DNA of 57,446 nt. Origin: a virus. Positions 33,684 to 42,249 of this stretch are shown here, piece after piece. Made by a program: the position numbers and the translations under genes. A model generated the notes under the pieces. The model was not told the DNA's origin and searched no databases. It saw only the letters and a list, made by a program, of their open reading frames with translations. Every line of letters begins with the position of its first letter. Within the stretch, counting starts at the first letter, position 1. The stretch is taken from the IMG/VR virus record IMGVR_UViG_3300021108_000002, positions 1 to 57,446 of that record. One strand, written 5' to 3'.

Positions 33684-34823
33684 ATGTCTAGAGTAAAATC
33701 TATTACCAAAAGAACTACGCAAGAAGTGCGTCAGATTGAGACCTCTCTAATTAATAAAGAGGAAGTATTTAAAATGCTAGCTTTAGCAGAAGCAACAGGA
33801 CTACCATGTCTATTGATTGGTGCACCAGGCGTAGCAAAAACTAAAACTGTACTTGACTATGCTAAAGCATGGTTGAACAGAGACGGTAAAATGACAGCAA
33901 AAGATTTTGCTGAAAAGATTTATATTTTAGAAACTGATGAGGGTACTAAAGCATCAGAAATTAAGGGTATGCCTGACTTAGGTAAGTTATTTACTGATAA
34001 TGAGTATTCACTTAGTACACCTATTGCTGATGCAGAGATTGTTATCATCAACGAGGTGGATAAAGCTAGCTCAGCTATCCGTAATGCTATGCTTGGTGTA
34101 ATGAATGAGAAGTTCTTATTCAACGGCAAGCATAAAATCCCATGTAAATGGAAGTTATTTGTAGCTACATGTAATGAGATACCTAAAGAAGAAAAAAACT
34201 CTCCTTTCTGGGACCGTTTCATGTTGAAGCATACAGTTAATCGTGTATCTGCAGGTGAGATGATTAAGTATTACAACAAAGGTGGTCGTGAGTACCGTGA
34301 GAAGTTTACAATTGGTATTCCTAACAAAGTTGAGATTAACGAAGTTGAAATTCCAGTGACTAAACTAGAAAAGTATATGGAAGTAGGTTACAACCATAGC
34401 TCTGATAGAACTCTAACCTTTGTACCAACACTTTCTAAAGCAGTATCTTATATATGGGATATTTCAGTAGATAAAGCTCTTGTAAAAACAGCTCAGATCA
34501 TGATTGATCAAACTGCAGGTTCTGAATTACAGAACAAACTAATGTCACCAGAAGTTAAAGCAGTGATGAGTAAGGTGGAGATGTTACATAGCTACCAAAC
34601 CAACGAGCAGCTAGAGCTTGCTATTGCAGAGATTGAGGGTCTTGTTAACACCTATGCTACAAGAGGTATTATGGACTCTGGGCAAGTAAATGAGATTGAG
34701 ATCTCTATGCAGTATATCTTACAGAATCATCCGGCACGTGTAGATGATACAAATACTGAAGACTTAGAAGAAATGATGGCAGAAGTAGAATCTTTGCCGG
34801 CAACTTCTTCAAACCCTTTTTAG
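33684..34823 (+). CDS. MoxR-type AAA+ ATPase
   Basis: A 379-residue protein. Walker A is LLIGAPGVAKTKT (about 38-50). Walker B is VIINEVDKASSA (about 115-126), with Asn-Glu in place of Asp-Glu. Sensor 1 is FVATCNEIPKEEK. The C-terminal domain has a DRTLTFVPTLSKAV segment. This matches the MoxR/RavA group, whose members act with VWA proteins, and a VWA gene follows. It probably remodels a protein complex. The C-terminus is acidic and short. A slippery heptamer lies at its stop (see findings). Confidence 0.85.
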   Translation: MSRVKSITKRTTQEVRQIETSLINKEEVFKMLALAEATGLPCLLIGAPGVAKTKTVLDYAKAWLNRDGKMTAKDFAEKIYILETDEGTKASEIKGMPDLGKLFTDNEYSLSTPIADAEIVIINEVDKASSAIRNAMLGVMNEKFLFNGKHKIPCKWKLFVATCNEIPKEEKNSPFWDRFMLKHTVNRVSAGEMIKYYNKGGREYREKFTIGIPNKVEINEVEIPVTKLEKYMEVGYNHSSDRTLTFVPTLSKAVSYIWDISVDKALVKTAQIMIDQTAGSELQNKLMSPEVKAVMSKVEMLHSYQTNEQLELAIAEIEGLVNTYATRGIMDSGQVNEIEISMQYILQNHPARVDDTNTEDLEEMMAEVESLPATSSNPF

Positions 34824-34891
34824 AACAGGGTTATAAGCATATAACAGAAAATTATTACTGGAAAACCGGTGAAATATATTTTCTAAATGAA

Positions 34892-34932
34892 ATTGGTGAG
34901 ATGTATCCTATATTGGGTACATCTCCACCAAT
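34892..34932 (+). other. Long hairpin between the MoxR and VWA genes
   Basis: ATTGGTG/CACCAAT, GATGTA/TACATC and TCC/GGG pair with one internal mismatch, leaving a 6-base TATATT loop. No T-run follows. It may be an attenuator or mRNA processing site between two partner genes. Confidence 0.55.
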
Positions 34933-34958
34933 ATTTATAACCCGTAAACCATAAACAA

Positions 34959-36446
34959 ATGGCTAGTCCTAAACAATACAAGAATGTATATACTATTCTT
35001 GAAAAAGTAAAGAAAGGTGAGATTCAGTCTTACTATAACGATGATGATGATGGTTTGTTTGGTAAAATTAACTTTTATAAAAAGTCTGATTTGATCAAAC
35101 CGTACATGCATTATATAGATGAGCGTAAAGTGGATACAGTTATTGATACATACATTGGTAATGGAGATGTACTTTCAGAAGCATATCATAAGCTTAACAA
35201 AATGGCTCCAGACCAAAGACCTGATATGGCTGCATTTGCACAAAAGGTTAAAGAAACTTATAGAAAGTTTCCTAAACACTTGTCTAAGGATATCCAAAAA
35301 ATGTTCTATCATAAAATGGAAAAGTTGGAGTTTGAAGATCGTACTGATGCTAATCATACTAAGTTCAGATTACTAGAAAAAGCTAATAATCCTGTAGCTA
35401 AAATTATGGCAGAAGGCAGTAATCTTAAATCTACAATATTTGCTAGAAATATCATGGCATACTATGCTATGCAGTCTACTGTTATGGAATACATTGATCC
35501 AGACACCAATGATCAATTTATGAACGGTATGAATGGTGACGGTGATCCTAAAGATTCAGATAATGCTATGAACAAAATGTTTGGGAATAGCTCTTCTAAG
35601 AAGATGTTTGACAAAGCTGTTCAAGATGCAACAGATACATGTAAAAGCATGGATGAGTGTATAGATAAAGACACCCAAGATAAAATGTTTGAAAACATTA
35701 ATAAAGATGGAGGTCAACAAGCTGGTAACATGAGTCCAGATTACATTAGAAAAGTTGCACAAGAGCTATCTAAATTAAAGCTTTCTATGGGTAGTCTTAA
35801 AGAAAAGATTAAGAAGCTTATGGATAAGTCTGCTAGTTATTTCTCTTCAAAGAAGCAGGTAACATATGATGACTTATTTAATTCTGATAATCTTGCTGGC
35901 TTAAATGATTACATAGAGCTACATCCTAAACTACGTAAAGTATTTATAGAGGATATTCTTGTAAAAGATGAGAAGCCAATTGGTAAGCTAGATATTTATA
36001 TAGATATATCAGGTTCAATGTCTGATAACTGTGGAGTAGAAGATGGTAATGGTCAAAGAATAAGTAAACTAGATTTCTGTAAAGCTTTTACAATGAAGCT
36101 TAAAGAAATGGAAATGCTTAATGATGTATATTTATTTAATACATCAGTTACTAAATATAGTAGCGATCCTATATCATTAGCTATGTTAGATACATGTGGG
36201 GGTACTAAAATTGATAACGCTATATTAAGAATTAATAAAGAAGGTGTCAATGCATTAGTAATCACAGATGCTGAAGACAGATGTAGTATATTTTCTGATA
36301 AAGCATTCTTTATAGGTATTAAAGGAGCTCGTTTTAGCCACTTTAATACTGATGTAATAGAAAAATATTCCGAGAATAACCAAGTAGTAGTATTTGATGG
36401 TACTAGAATTTATAATGTAAACCGTAATGGTGACGCTATAAACTAG
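34959..36446 (+). CDS. VWA-domain protein, MoxR partner
   Basis: A 495-residue protein. The N-terminal 300 residues are helical and charged, with a Gly/Asp/Asn-rich linker around 190-240. The C-terminal VWA domain has an intact MIDAS: DISGSMS (about 349-355), a GGTKID Thr and ITDAED. No HExxH metallopeptidase motif is present. The pair of MoxR ATPase plus VWA protein is known to act as a chaperone-like unit in bacteria. In a phage, its target is unknown. Its TAG stop overlaps the stop of the converging gene in a CTAG palindrome. Confidence 0.85.
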   Translation: MASPKQYKNVYTILEKVKKGEIQSYYNDDDDGLFGKINFYKKSDLIKPYMHYIDERKVDTVIDTYIGNGDVLSEAYHKLNKMAPDQRPDMAAFAQKVKETYRKFPKHLSKDIQKMFYHKMEKLEFEDRTDANHTKFRLLEKANNPVAKIMAEGSNLKSTIFARNIMAYYAMQSTVMEYIDPDTNDQFMNGMNGDGDPKDSDNAMNKMFGNSSSKKMFDKAVQDATDTCKSMDECIDKDTQDKMFENINKDGGQQAGNMSPDYIRKVAQELSKLKLSMGSLKEKIKKLMDKSASYFSSKKQVTYDDLFNSDNLAGLNDYIELHPKLRKVFIEDILVKDEKPIGKLDIYIDISGSMSDNCGVEDGNGQRISKLDFCKAFTMKLKEMEMLNDVYLFNTSVTKYSSDPISLAMLDTCGGTKIDNAILRINKEGVNALVITDAEDRCSIFSDKAFFIGIKGARFSHFNTDVIEKYSENNQVVVFDGTRIYNVNRNGDAIN

Positions 36447-37795
36447 AGATTTATCTTAGAACCTACAACAGCAAACATTAACATAGGTATTTCAGGATTA
36501 GTAGAAATACTAGTCTTGAAACCTATGTTTAATTTAAATCTTTTAGTAAAAGAGTAATCAAAACCAAAACCTGTAAGTATTCCCATGTCAGAAGACTCTG
36601 TAAAGGTACCATCTTTACTAAGGTATACTAAAGGACTACCTGACAAGTATATATCAGGAGATATAGATAACCGTTTACTTAGTGTAAATGGTTTAGTGTA
36701 GAATAATAAAATAGAACTAGTTAAACTAATTTGACTAGATGCATCTATCATTGGGTCCGGTTGATATGCTGCTTCAGCAAAACTTAAAGTGTAATTGACA
36801 CCAGTTACACCCCATTTACCCAATGGTTTGATATAAGCATACGTACCAAAACCAAACTTTGTACCAAAAGCATAAGCTGCTGTAAAACCAAAGTTAGATA
36901 TACCCTGAAGTTTACCTTCATCAAAATGCATTAATGTATATCTAGAACTAATAGCAAACTGTTGAAGATTGCTCCACACCATACCGGTTACTCCCCAGGA
37001 AGATTGTCCAGTCATAGAAGACCTAGACATACCACCGGTCATAATAACACTGAAACTATTATCTAGACTTTGCCCACCAGTAAAGTCAGAATTAAATAAT
37101 ATAGGATTTACCTTAGCAGGTCCCTTTGCGGCAGCTTTAGATTTAGATCCACCTGATTTAGAAGAACCTTTTGATTCTGATTTAGACTCAGACTTAGATT
37201 CTGAACTACTTGATGAAGACTCTGAACTAGATGATTCAGAACTTGAAGAACTTTCCCCGCTAGAGCTGCTGCTACTAGACTCTGAGCTCGATCCTTGAGA
37301 ATTGCTTGAACTAGAAGCAGAGCTACTAGCTGAGGAAGAAGCTGAACCTGCAGCAGAAGAACTTGCAGATGACGCTGCACTACTAGAAGCTGACGAGGCA
37401 GCCGAACTTGCTGCTGATGAAGCTGCACTAGCCGCAGCAGAAGATGCTGCCGTAGAAGCAGCCGCAGAGGCCGCAGCACTTACTGCAGCAGAAACAGCAC
37501 TGGCTGTAATCTGAGTGCTAGTTGCTGTAGCCTGAGCCACAGAACAGGGAGATAGCTTTCTATATTCTTCATAAACTTGATTAAGCCAAGAATTAAATAC
37601 GCCATTTCTAACATCAGCTGATGTAAAAATACGAGACTTATTATAAAAAACAATGACAGTGCTACCATTAAGAGGTATAACAAACGTAGAAACAACCTTA
37701 GTACAAGGGTCCACAAATGTTTGTACCAAAGTTTGAGAATACCCATAGATTGGTAGTAATACTACTATTAACAAGCTAAATATAAACTTTTTCAT
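36443..37795 (-). CDS. Exported Ser/Ala-rich protein with beta-barrel-like C-terminus
   Basis: A 450-residue protein with a clear signal peptide (MKKFIFSLLIVVLLPIYGYS, cleavage before Q21) and a short N-terminal domain with two cysteines (C31, C84). Residues 98-225 are a low-complexity linker that changes from Ala-rich to Ser/Ala, then Ser/Glu, then Lys/Ser. The C-terminal 220 residues alternate aromatic/hydrophobic and polar residues (FGFGTYAYIKPLGKWGVTGV), as in outer-membrane barrels. It is the last gene of the exported-protein cassette. It would sit in the outer membrane of the host; the role is unknown. Confidence 0.75.
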   Translation of the reverse strand: MKKFIFSLLIVVLLPIYGYSQTLVQTFVDPCTKVVSTFVIPLNGSTVIVFYNKSRIFTSADVRNGVFNSWLNQVYEEYRKLSPCSVAQATATSTQITASAVSAAVSAAASAAASTAASSAAASAASSAASSAASSASSSAASSASSSAAGSASSSASSSASSSSNSQGSSSESSSSSSSGESSSSSESSSSESSSSSSESKSESKSESKGSSKSGGSKSKAAAKGPAKVNPILFNSDFTGGQSLDNSFSVIMTGGMSRSSMTGQSSWGVTGMVWSNLQQFAISSRYTLMHFDEGKLQGISNFGFTAAYAFGTKFGFGTYAYIKPLGKWGVTGVNYTLSFAEAAYQPDPMIDASSQISLTSSILLFYTKPFTLSKRLSISPDIYLSGSPLVYLSKDGTFTESSDMGILTGFGFDYSFTKRFKLNIGFKTSISTNPEIPMLMFAVVGSKINL

Positions 37796-38526
37796 TACTT
37801 ATCAAAGATTCCTTTTTTAACCATACGGTCAAGGATTCTTGCACAAGCAATATCTAGGGCTTTTTTAGTAGCTATTGAAATAGTAGATTGATTAAATTTT
37901 ACAGGGTCTAGACTAGCGTCAGATAATCCTGAAGTTTCTTTAGTACTTTTAGCTTCACCTAATCCAGATCCAGATATAACTGTACCAGTTTCTGCATTAG
38001 TAAATCTAACTTGAAGACCAATACGTGTAACTAATAGTTGTTTAGTGTCACCTTTTATATAAACAGATTCATCTTCTGATATAGAATAGTCATAGCATTC
38101 TATGGTGACAAAGTATTCTGCTAGATTAATCTTACCACGTCCGTCTAGTTTATTTTCAGAGATCCCGGCAGCGGAAGCTTGAAACTGTTTTACCATTCTG
38201 TTTTTAATCTCTGTCTTATCTTCAGTGAACTTAAACCTATTAAGGTTTTCTAAGTATTCCATAGAGATATTAGCTACACCTAATCCTACACGCTTTTCTT
38301 TAAGCTCAGGATAAAGTTCATACATCTCTTCAGAAATACCAGCTTTAAGAATCTGTATAGGAATCTGTTTACCTTCATAATCCATAAACTGACTGATGTC
38401 AATAGCTTTCTCAAAGTCTGCTTTATAGTTCTCAGTGGTAGTTTTAGCCACTTGAGAAAAACCAGCATGCCCCACTAAGAGCATGCCGGAAAGAAACATA
38501 AACCAAACAATATATTTATTTCTCAT
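37795..38526 (-). CDS. Exported CsgG-like protein
   Basis: A 243-residue protein with a signal peptide ending GFSQ (about residue 25). Residues 80-237 fit the CsgG/Lpo-type pattern: VGLGVANISMEYLENLNRF, a VTIECYDY strand, RIGLQVRFTNAETGTVISGS and a final FNQSTISIATKKALDIACAR helix. CsgG forms an outer-membrane export pore for curli, and CsgG-like genes are known in other phages. There is no lipobox cysteine, unlike bacterial CsgG. It abuts its neighbour at 37795. Confidence 0.55.
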   Translation of the reverse strand: MRNKYIVWFMFLSGMLLVGHAGFSQVAKTTTENYKADFEKAIDISQFMDYEGKQIPIQILKAGISEEMYELYPELKEKRVGLGVANISMEYLENLNRFKFTEDKTEIKNRMVKQFQASAAGISENKLDGRGKINLAEYFVTIECYDYSISEDESVYIKGDTKQLLVTRIGLQVRFTNAETGTVISGSGLGEAKSTKETSGLSDASLDPVKFNQSTISIATKKALDIACARILDRMVKKGIFDK

Positions 38527-38746
38527 AAGTTTTTAGTTTATTAGAGTACTTGTGTAGAAGCCAATACAATAGCCAGAATAGCCCTGACAAACAGTAAAAT
38601 ATGATATCTGTAACCCAAAAGCTCCCAGTAATATTTAAGAGAGTCTTGAATAAAATGTCGTATCCTAGTGGTAGAAAAAACATAGCTAGTATTAAGCTGA
38701 TGTCTTTGAGAGAATTTGCACTCCGTAGTTTTGTTCTTCTGTTCAT
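38516..38746 (-). CDS. Small membrane protein
   Basis: A 76-residue protein from ATG 38746 (MNRRTKLRSANSLKDISLIL) with two hydrophobic helices (about 16-34 and 45-64) and a basic C-terminus. The overlapping frame 38541-38756 has a start with a better leader but a non-descript product, and is judged a shadow. It overlaps the CsgG-like gene by 11 bases. Confidence 0.6.
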   Translation of the reverse strand: MNRRTKLRSANSLKDISLILAMFFLPLGYDILFKTLLNITGSFWVTDIIFYCLSGLFWLLYWLLHKYSNKLKTYEK

Positions 38747-38770
38747 CAGGCTCCATGTTAGTTAATTAAG

Positions 38771-39391
38771 TTAAACAATATCTTTTATCTTGCCACACTT
38801 AAGGCATTCTTCAATACCATCTCCATCAGCGTCACCCCAAACGTGCTCACACTGACGGTGTGCAAAATACTCATCAATCTTACCATCACCATCAAAATCT
38901 AGACCGTCCATAACACCGTCTCCATCTTCATCAATTTCTACACCTTTTTTAACTGGTGCAGCAACTGGAGCTTCAGGTTTAACTTCTTCTTCTTTAGAAG
39001 CTTGTGATTGAGCATTAGCTCTATCAGCAGCAGCTAAAAAAGCAGGATCTACTAACGGTGTATGATCTTTAGGTGACTCTTTCATATCATTAGTATGACT
39101 TAGAGTGACACCATCTTCTTCATCCATTTTCTGTACTAACATTTTATCTTTGTCTGTATCAGAAAACCAGTAATCAATGATTTTACCATAAGAGCCAATA
39201 AAAGCTCCTAGTAATAATAATAATAGTTCTTTCCATTCTCCTGCAATAGCAGTGCCATATGTAATAGCAGTAAAAATACCTGCTATAATAAGCATGAATG
39301 AACCTAGTACTAACGCTGTAATAAACCAGCGTCTTTGCATCATGTCTGCTAGTAATTGTTTAAAACCACTAGCTTGTGTGTTGTTTTCCAT
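38771..39391 (-). CDS. Membrane protein with Ca-binding-like repeats and a zinc-ribbon end
   Basis: A 206-residue protein. Two hydrophobic helices (about 22-45 and 53-70) are followed by an acidic and Pro/Ala-rich linker. The C-terminus (about 152-206) has DEDGDGVMDG, DFDGDGKIDE and DADGDGIEE, each fitting an EF-hand-like Asp loop as in thrombospondin type 3 repeats. It ends with CEHVWG and CLKCG, a possible zinc site. The domain set suggests an envelope protein that senses or holds Ca. Its place in the cassette fits the exported proteins around it. Confidence 0.65.
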   Translation of the reverse strand: MENNTQASGFKQLLADMMQRRWFITALVLGSFMLIIAGIFTAITYGTAIAGEWKELLLLLLGAFIGSYGKIIDYWFSDTDKDKMLVQKMDEEDGVTLSHTNDMKESPKDHTPLVDPAFLAAADRANAQSQASKEEEVKPEAPVAAPVKKGVEIDEDGDGVMDGLDFDGDGKIDEYFAHRQCEHVWGDADGDGIEECLKCGKIKDIV

Positions 39392-39410
39392 CTTTATATT
39401 TGTTTAATAA

Positions 39411-39725
39411 TTACCACTTAGGATCTGCTTCCTTAAACTCATCACCTTCTTTTTTCTTAACCGGCTTAGCTGGTTCTTTAACAGTTTCTTTTTCTTTAAT
39501 GATAACTGTTTTACCACCACCTGCAGCTTGAGACTGTTGGTTTGAGTTAGTAATATTAATTACTGGAGCTGCTTGTTGTACAGGAGCTGGTTCATCACCT
39601 CCACCTGTAAGTTGGGTTATACCCCAAGTTCCTAATCCCATAACTGCTGTAGTGATTACACCAATAATGGTTTTCTTTAATCCGGAAAATGTTCCGTCAT
39701 TTGCACTTTCTACTTCTTCTGACAT
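39411..39725 (-). CDS. Small membrane-anchored protein
   Basis: A 104-residue protein with one transmembrane segment (about 18-40, KKTIIGVITTAVMGLGTWGI) and a polar tail rich in Gln/Pro, then a Lys/Glu repeat (EKETVKEPAKPVKKKEG). The layout is like a periplasmic linker. It is 6 bases from the lipoprotein gene. No family is recognised. Confidence 0.6.
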   Translation of the reverse strand: MSEEVESANDGTFSGLKKTIIGVITTAVMGLGTWGITQLTGGGDEPAPVQQAAPVINITNSNQQSQAAGGGKTVIIKEKETVKEPAKPVKKKEGDEFKEADPKW

Positions 39726-39731
39726 GATATT

Positions 39732-40112
39732 TTATTTTATAATTATTGGATACTTAACTTCTTTACCATTTACGTCTATAAAAATAAGATCATAATCTTG
39801 TTTGGCCAAACCAGTCAAGTTATATACCTTTTTAGTTATAGAATCTGTAGCTGTAAAGCCTTCTTTTTTAACTGGTTCTTCTTTACCAAATGGTACAATC
39901 TGTACAGAGTATTTAGCTCCTTCAGTTGTATTAAACTCAGCAGTAACAATGTTACCATTTTGACTAATAGACTTAATCTTTGTAGACAATGAGAAAGTAC
40001 CTAAATTAATAGGTGGTGCTGGTTCTGGTAGTTCCATCTTAGTACAAGAGTATATTACGAATATGCCCATGATTATCAAGTAGATGGCTAATATTTTATT
40101 TGTTTCTTTCAT
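39732..40112 (-). CDS. Putative lipoprotein
   Basis: A 126-residue protein. A hydrophobic leader (ILAIYLIIMGIFVIYSC) ends in a Cys at about residue 23 with preceding Tyr-Ser, fitting a signal peptidase II site. The mature part is a small beta domain of FN3-like type (SLSTKIKSISQNGNIVTAEF, a NLTGLAKQDYDLIF segment). It is 1 base from the downstream-strand neighbour's stop. It probably attaches to the host membrane. Confidence 0.7.
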   Translation of the reverse strand: MKETNKILAIYLIIMGIFVIYSCTKMELPEPAPPINLGTFSLSTKIKSISQNGNIVTAEFNTTEGAKYSVQIVPFGKEEPVKKEGFTATDSITKKVYNLTGLAKQDYDLIFIDVNGKEVKYPIIIK

Positions 40113-40113
40113 T

Positions 40114-42249
40114 TTAAAAGTTATTATAACCGGTTAACTTAATTTGTGTAGAGTTAAGACTTATTCCTAACTGATTTCCTTTAGAATCTGCAGCATCCAT
40201 AAGTTGACTAACTTTTACAGATGTAAGAATATCTACTCCTTGACCTATTGTAGTAAACTTAAGTTTAAAAGGAACCTTCACTCCAGATATAGCTTCTGAA
40301 TTATTCTTATCCAAGGCACCAAACTTAACTCTGCCGTCCTTAGATTTTGCAAACACATACCATGTATTTGGTACATTGGTTAACAGCTCTTCAAACTTGA
40401 TTTTAGTTGGATCATAAGTAAATTCAAACTGTAATCCAGTAACAGATACTCCTCTAGTATCTATACTTACTGGGATCTCAATAGTATTAGATGTAACTGT
40501 AAGATTATTAAGGTTAACTTCAATTTCTTTTACACTAGTTGGTGCTGAAATAGAGTTACCAGTTGTATTAGCTTGTATAGACATTGTTCTAAATGCACTA
40601 TTAGTAACTAAACTATTAACAGCATTTGTTTGTACAGTAGCAGTACCTCCTGAACTAGTGATCACTTGAGAAGAGTGAGATCTGTTTACATCACCCCATA
40701 AAAGATATTTCAGATCTAAAATAGCATTAGTACCAGGAGTTCCAGTCTTAAAGAAAGTTTTTGGCACAGTAATATTCTTCCAGTTAGCTGCAGTGATGGC
40801 TCCCCAAGATGCATTTACAGAGCTATTAAACTCAAACTCAGCTCTTAAAGAATAATCAACATTCTGATCGTTAACATTACGTATAGAAGATACATATAAA
40901 GACGTACCATCTTTTGCTTTAACAAGTGTAGAAGGTACAGTGTATTGGGCCCAAGTTCCATCTTGAGAAACATATTCAATAGGTCCTGTATAGATATCAA
41001 AAAGCTGTACACTTTTAATAGTATTAGGTGCTACACCACTAGCAAACTCTCTCATATCAATACGAAGAGTACTAGAAGATGTGCCTGGAGTAACATAAGC
41101 CCATTCAACTTGGCCAGCAAGTGTAGTTGCATCAGAAGCATTCCATGTAGGAAGAGACATATAACCTCCAGTTCCTGCTGTATAACCACTAGGGAGCATA
41201 AACAATGTATCTATACCTGCCACTTGTGCAAGCAATTGGGGAAGATCTCCACCATCTATCGTTTTATTACGATTAATGTCTGCGGCATATAATGACTGTC
41301 CAGTTTTGATACTTTGGCCATTAGATCCGTCCAGTCCCATTGAAGTAAATTCACCCTGAGCTGTAGTAAAATCAGATATAGTGATTGCATTACCATATAT
41401 AGTATACAACTTATCCATATCGTGCATTACAGTAACCTCATACACTTTATTATTTGCTAAAGAAGCTTGATTAATATCAACCTCTCCTGTAGAAGTAATG
41501 GGAAATAATACCCCTGTATTAGTAAGAGTATCTCTAAAAGAAACTCTTAAGTTAGATAGATTAAATAAATTAGAGTTTAGATCAACCTTAGCAGATACAT
41601 ACTTACCATAGTTTTGGTTCATAGTAACTGCAGTGGATAAAGGAGCTTCCATTGTAGTAGCATCATAGACACCATTAGCTGTCCAACCAGCTACAAAGTT
41701 TAACTTAATAGGATTAAATGTATATGCTGTAGAAGCAGCTTTAAGTCTAAACTTAATCTTAATTAAATCACTATAACTACTATAAGGCATAGCTGAATTA
41801 GTAGCCCATGATAGAGTAGTTCTTAAAATAGCATTAAGTCCACCTGCACCATTAAAAGTATAATTGGCGTATTGATAATTAGTAGTACCGTTACTAGTAT
41901 TATTAGCTGCTGACCCAGAAGTTATTGAGTTCCAAGTGTAGTTAGGATAGTTATAATATGATAACTGAATATTAGAACCTTGTGGAAGAATGCCACCATT
42001 ACCCCCGGTACCAGTGTGAGCTACAGATACAATCTCAAAATTCACATGATCATACATGATATCAAATAACAACTGACGTGTTGTGTTGTTATTCATACCA
42101 TTACCATAAATGATATAATCAAAAGTTTCTCCTCTGTTAAGAGAAGAACCTCCAATAGATGTAGCAGCTTTAAACTTAATCTGACCATAAGAAAGTGTCG
42201 TGATAACACAAAAAAATGTCACAAAAAGAGACGTAATAAGTTTATTCAT
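40114..42249 (-). CDS. Exported cohesin/dockerin-like protein
   Basis: A 711-residue protein with a signal peptide ending SYGQ (about residue 23). Residues 24-215 and 575-708 both resemble cohesin-type beta sandwiches (IEIPVSIDTRGVSVTGLQF, EFTYDPTKIKF). Between them is a dockerin-like Ca loop (AADINRNKTIDGGDLPQLL, 322-340) and a second short one (GDVNRSHSS, 519-527). The middle holds further beta domains. Such modules assemble extracellular complexes in bacteria. In a phage cassette with a CsgG-like protein it may be secreted to the cell surface. Function unproven; alternatives are an adhesin or a spike decoration. Confidence 0.65.
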   Translation of the reverse strand: MNKLITSLFVTFFCVITTLSYGQIKFKAATSIGGSSLNRGETFDYIIYGNGMNNNTTRQLLFDIMYDHVNFEIVSVAHTGTGGNGGILPQGSNIQLSYYNYPNYTWNSITSGSAANNTSNGTTNYQYANYTFNGAGGLNAILRTTLSWATNSAMPYSSYSDLIKIKFRLKAASTAYTFNPIKLNFVAGWTANGVYDATTMEAPLSTAVTMNQNYGKYVSAKVDLNSNLFNLSNLRVSFRDTLTNTGVLFPITSTGEVDINQASLANNKVYEVTVMHDMDKLYTIYGNAITISDFTTAQGEFTSMGLDGSNGQSIKTGQSLYAADINRNKTIDGGDLPQLLAQVAGIDTLFMLPSGYTAGTGGYMSLPTWNASDATTLAGQVEWAYVTPGTSSSTLRIDMREFASGVAPNTIKSVQLFDIYTGPIEYVSQDGTWAQYTVPSTLVKAKDGTSLYVSSIRNVNDQNVDYSLRAEFEFNSSVNASWGAITAANWKNITVPKTFFKTGTPGTNAILDLKYLLWGDVNRSHSSQVITSSGGTATVQTNAVNSLVTNSAFRTMSIQANTTGNSISAPTSVKEIEVNLNNLTVTSNTIEIPVSIDTRGVSVTGLQFEFTYDPTKIKFEELLTNVPNTWYVFAKSKDGRVKFGALDKNNSEAISGVKVPFKLKFTTIGQGVDILTSVKVSQLMDAADSKGNQLGISLNSTQIKLTGYNNF

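Noticed and set aside
36969-37514. Plus-strand frames within the Ser/Ala-rich gene
   Set aside because: They are reverse translations of the repetitive linker of 36443-37795 and give Glu/Ala/Asp-rich nonsense.
38541-38756. Frame of 71 residues overlapping the small membrane gene
   Set aside because: The other frame gives two clear membrane helices, while this one has no recognisable feature.
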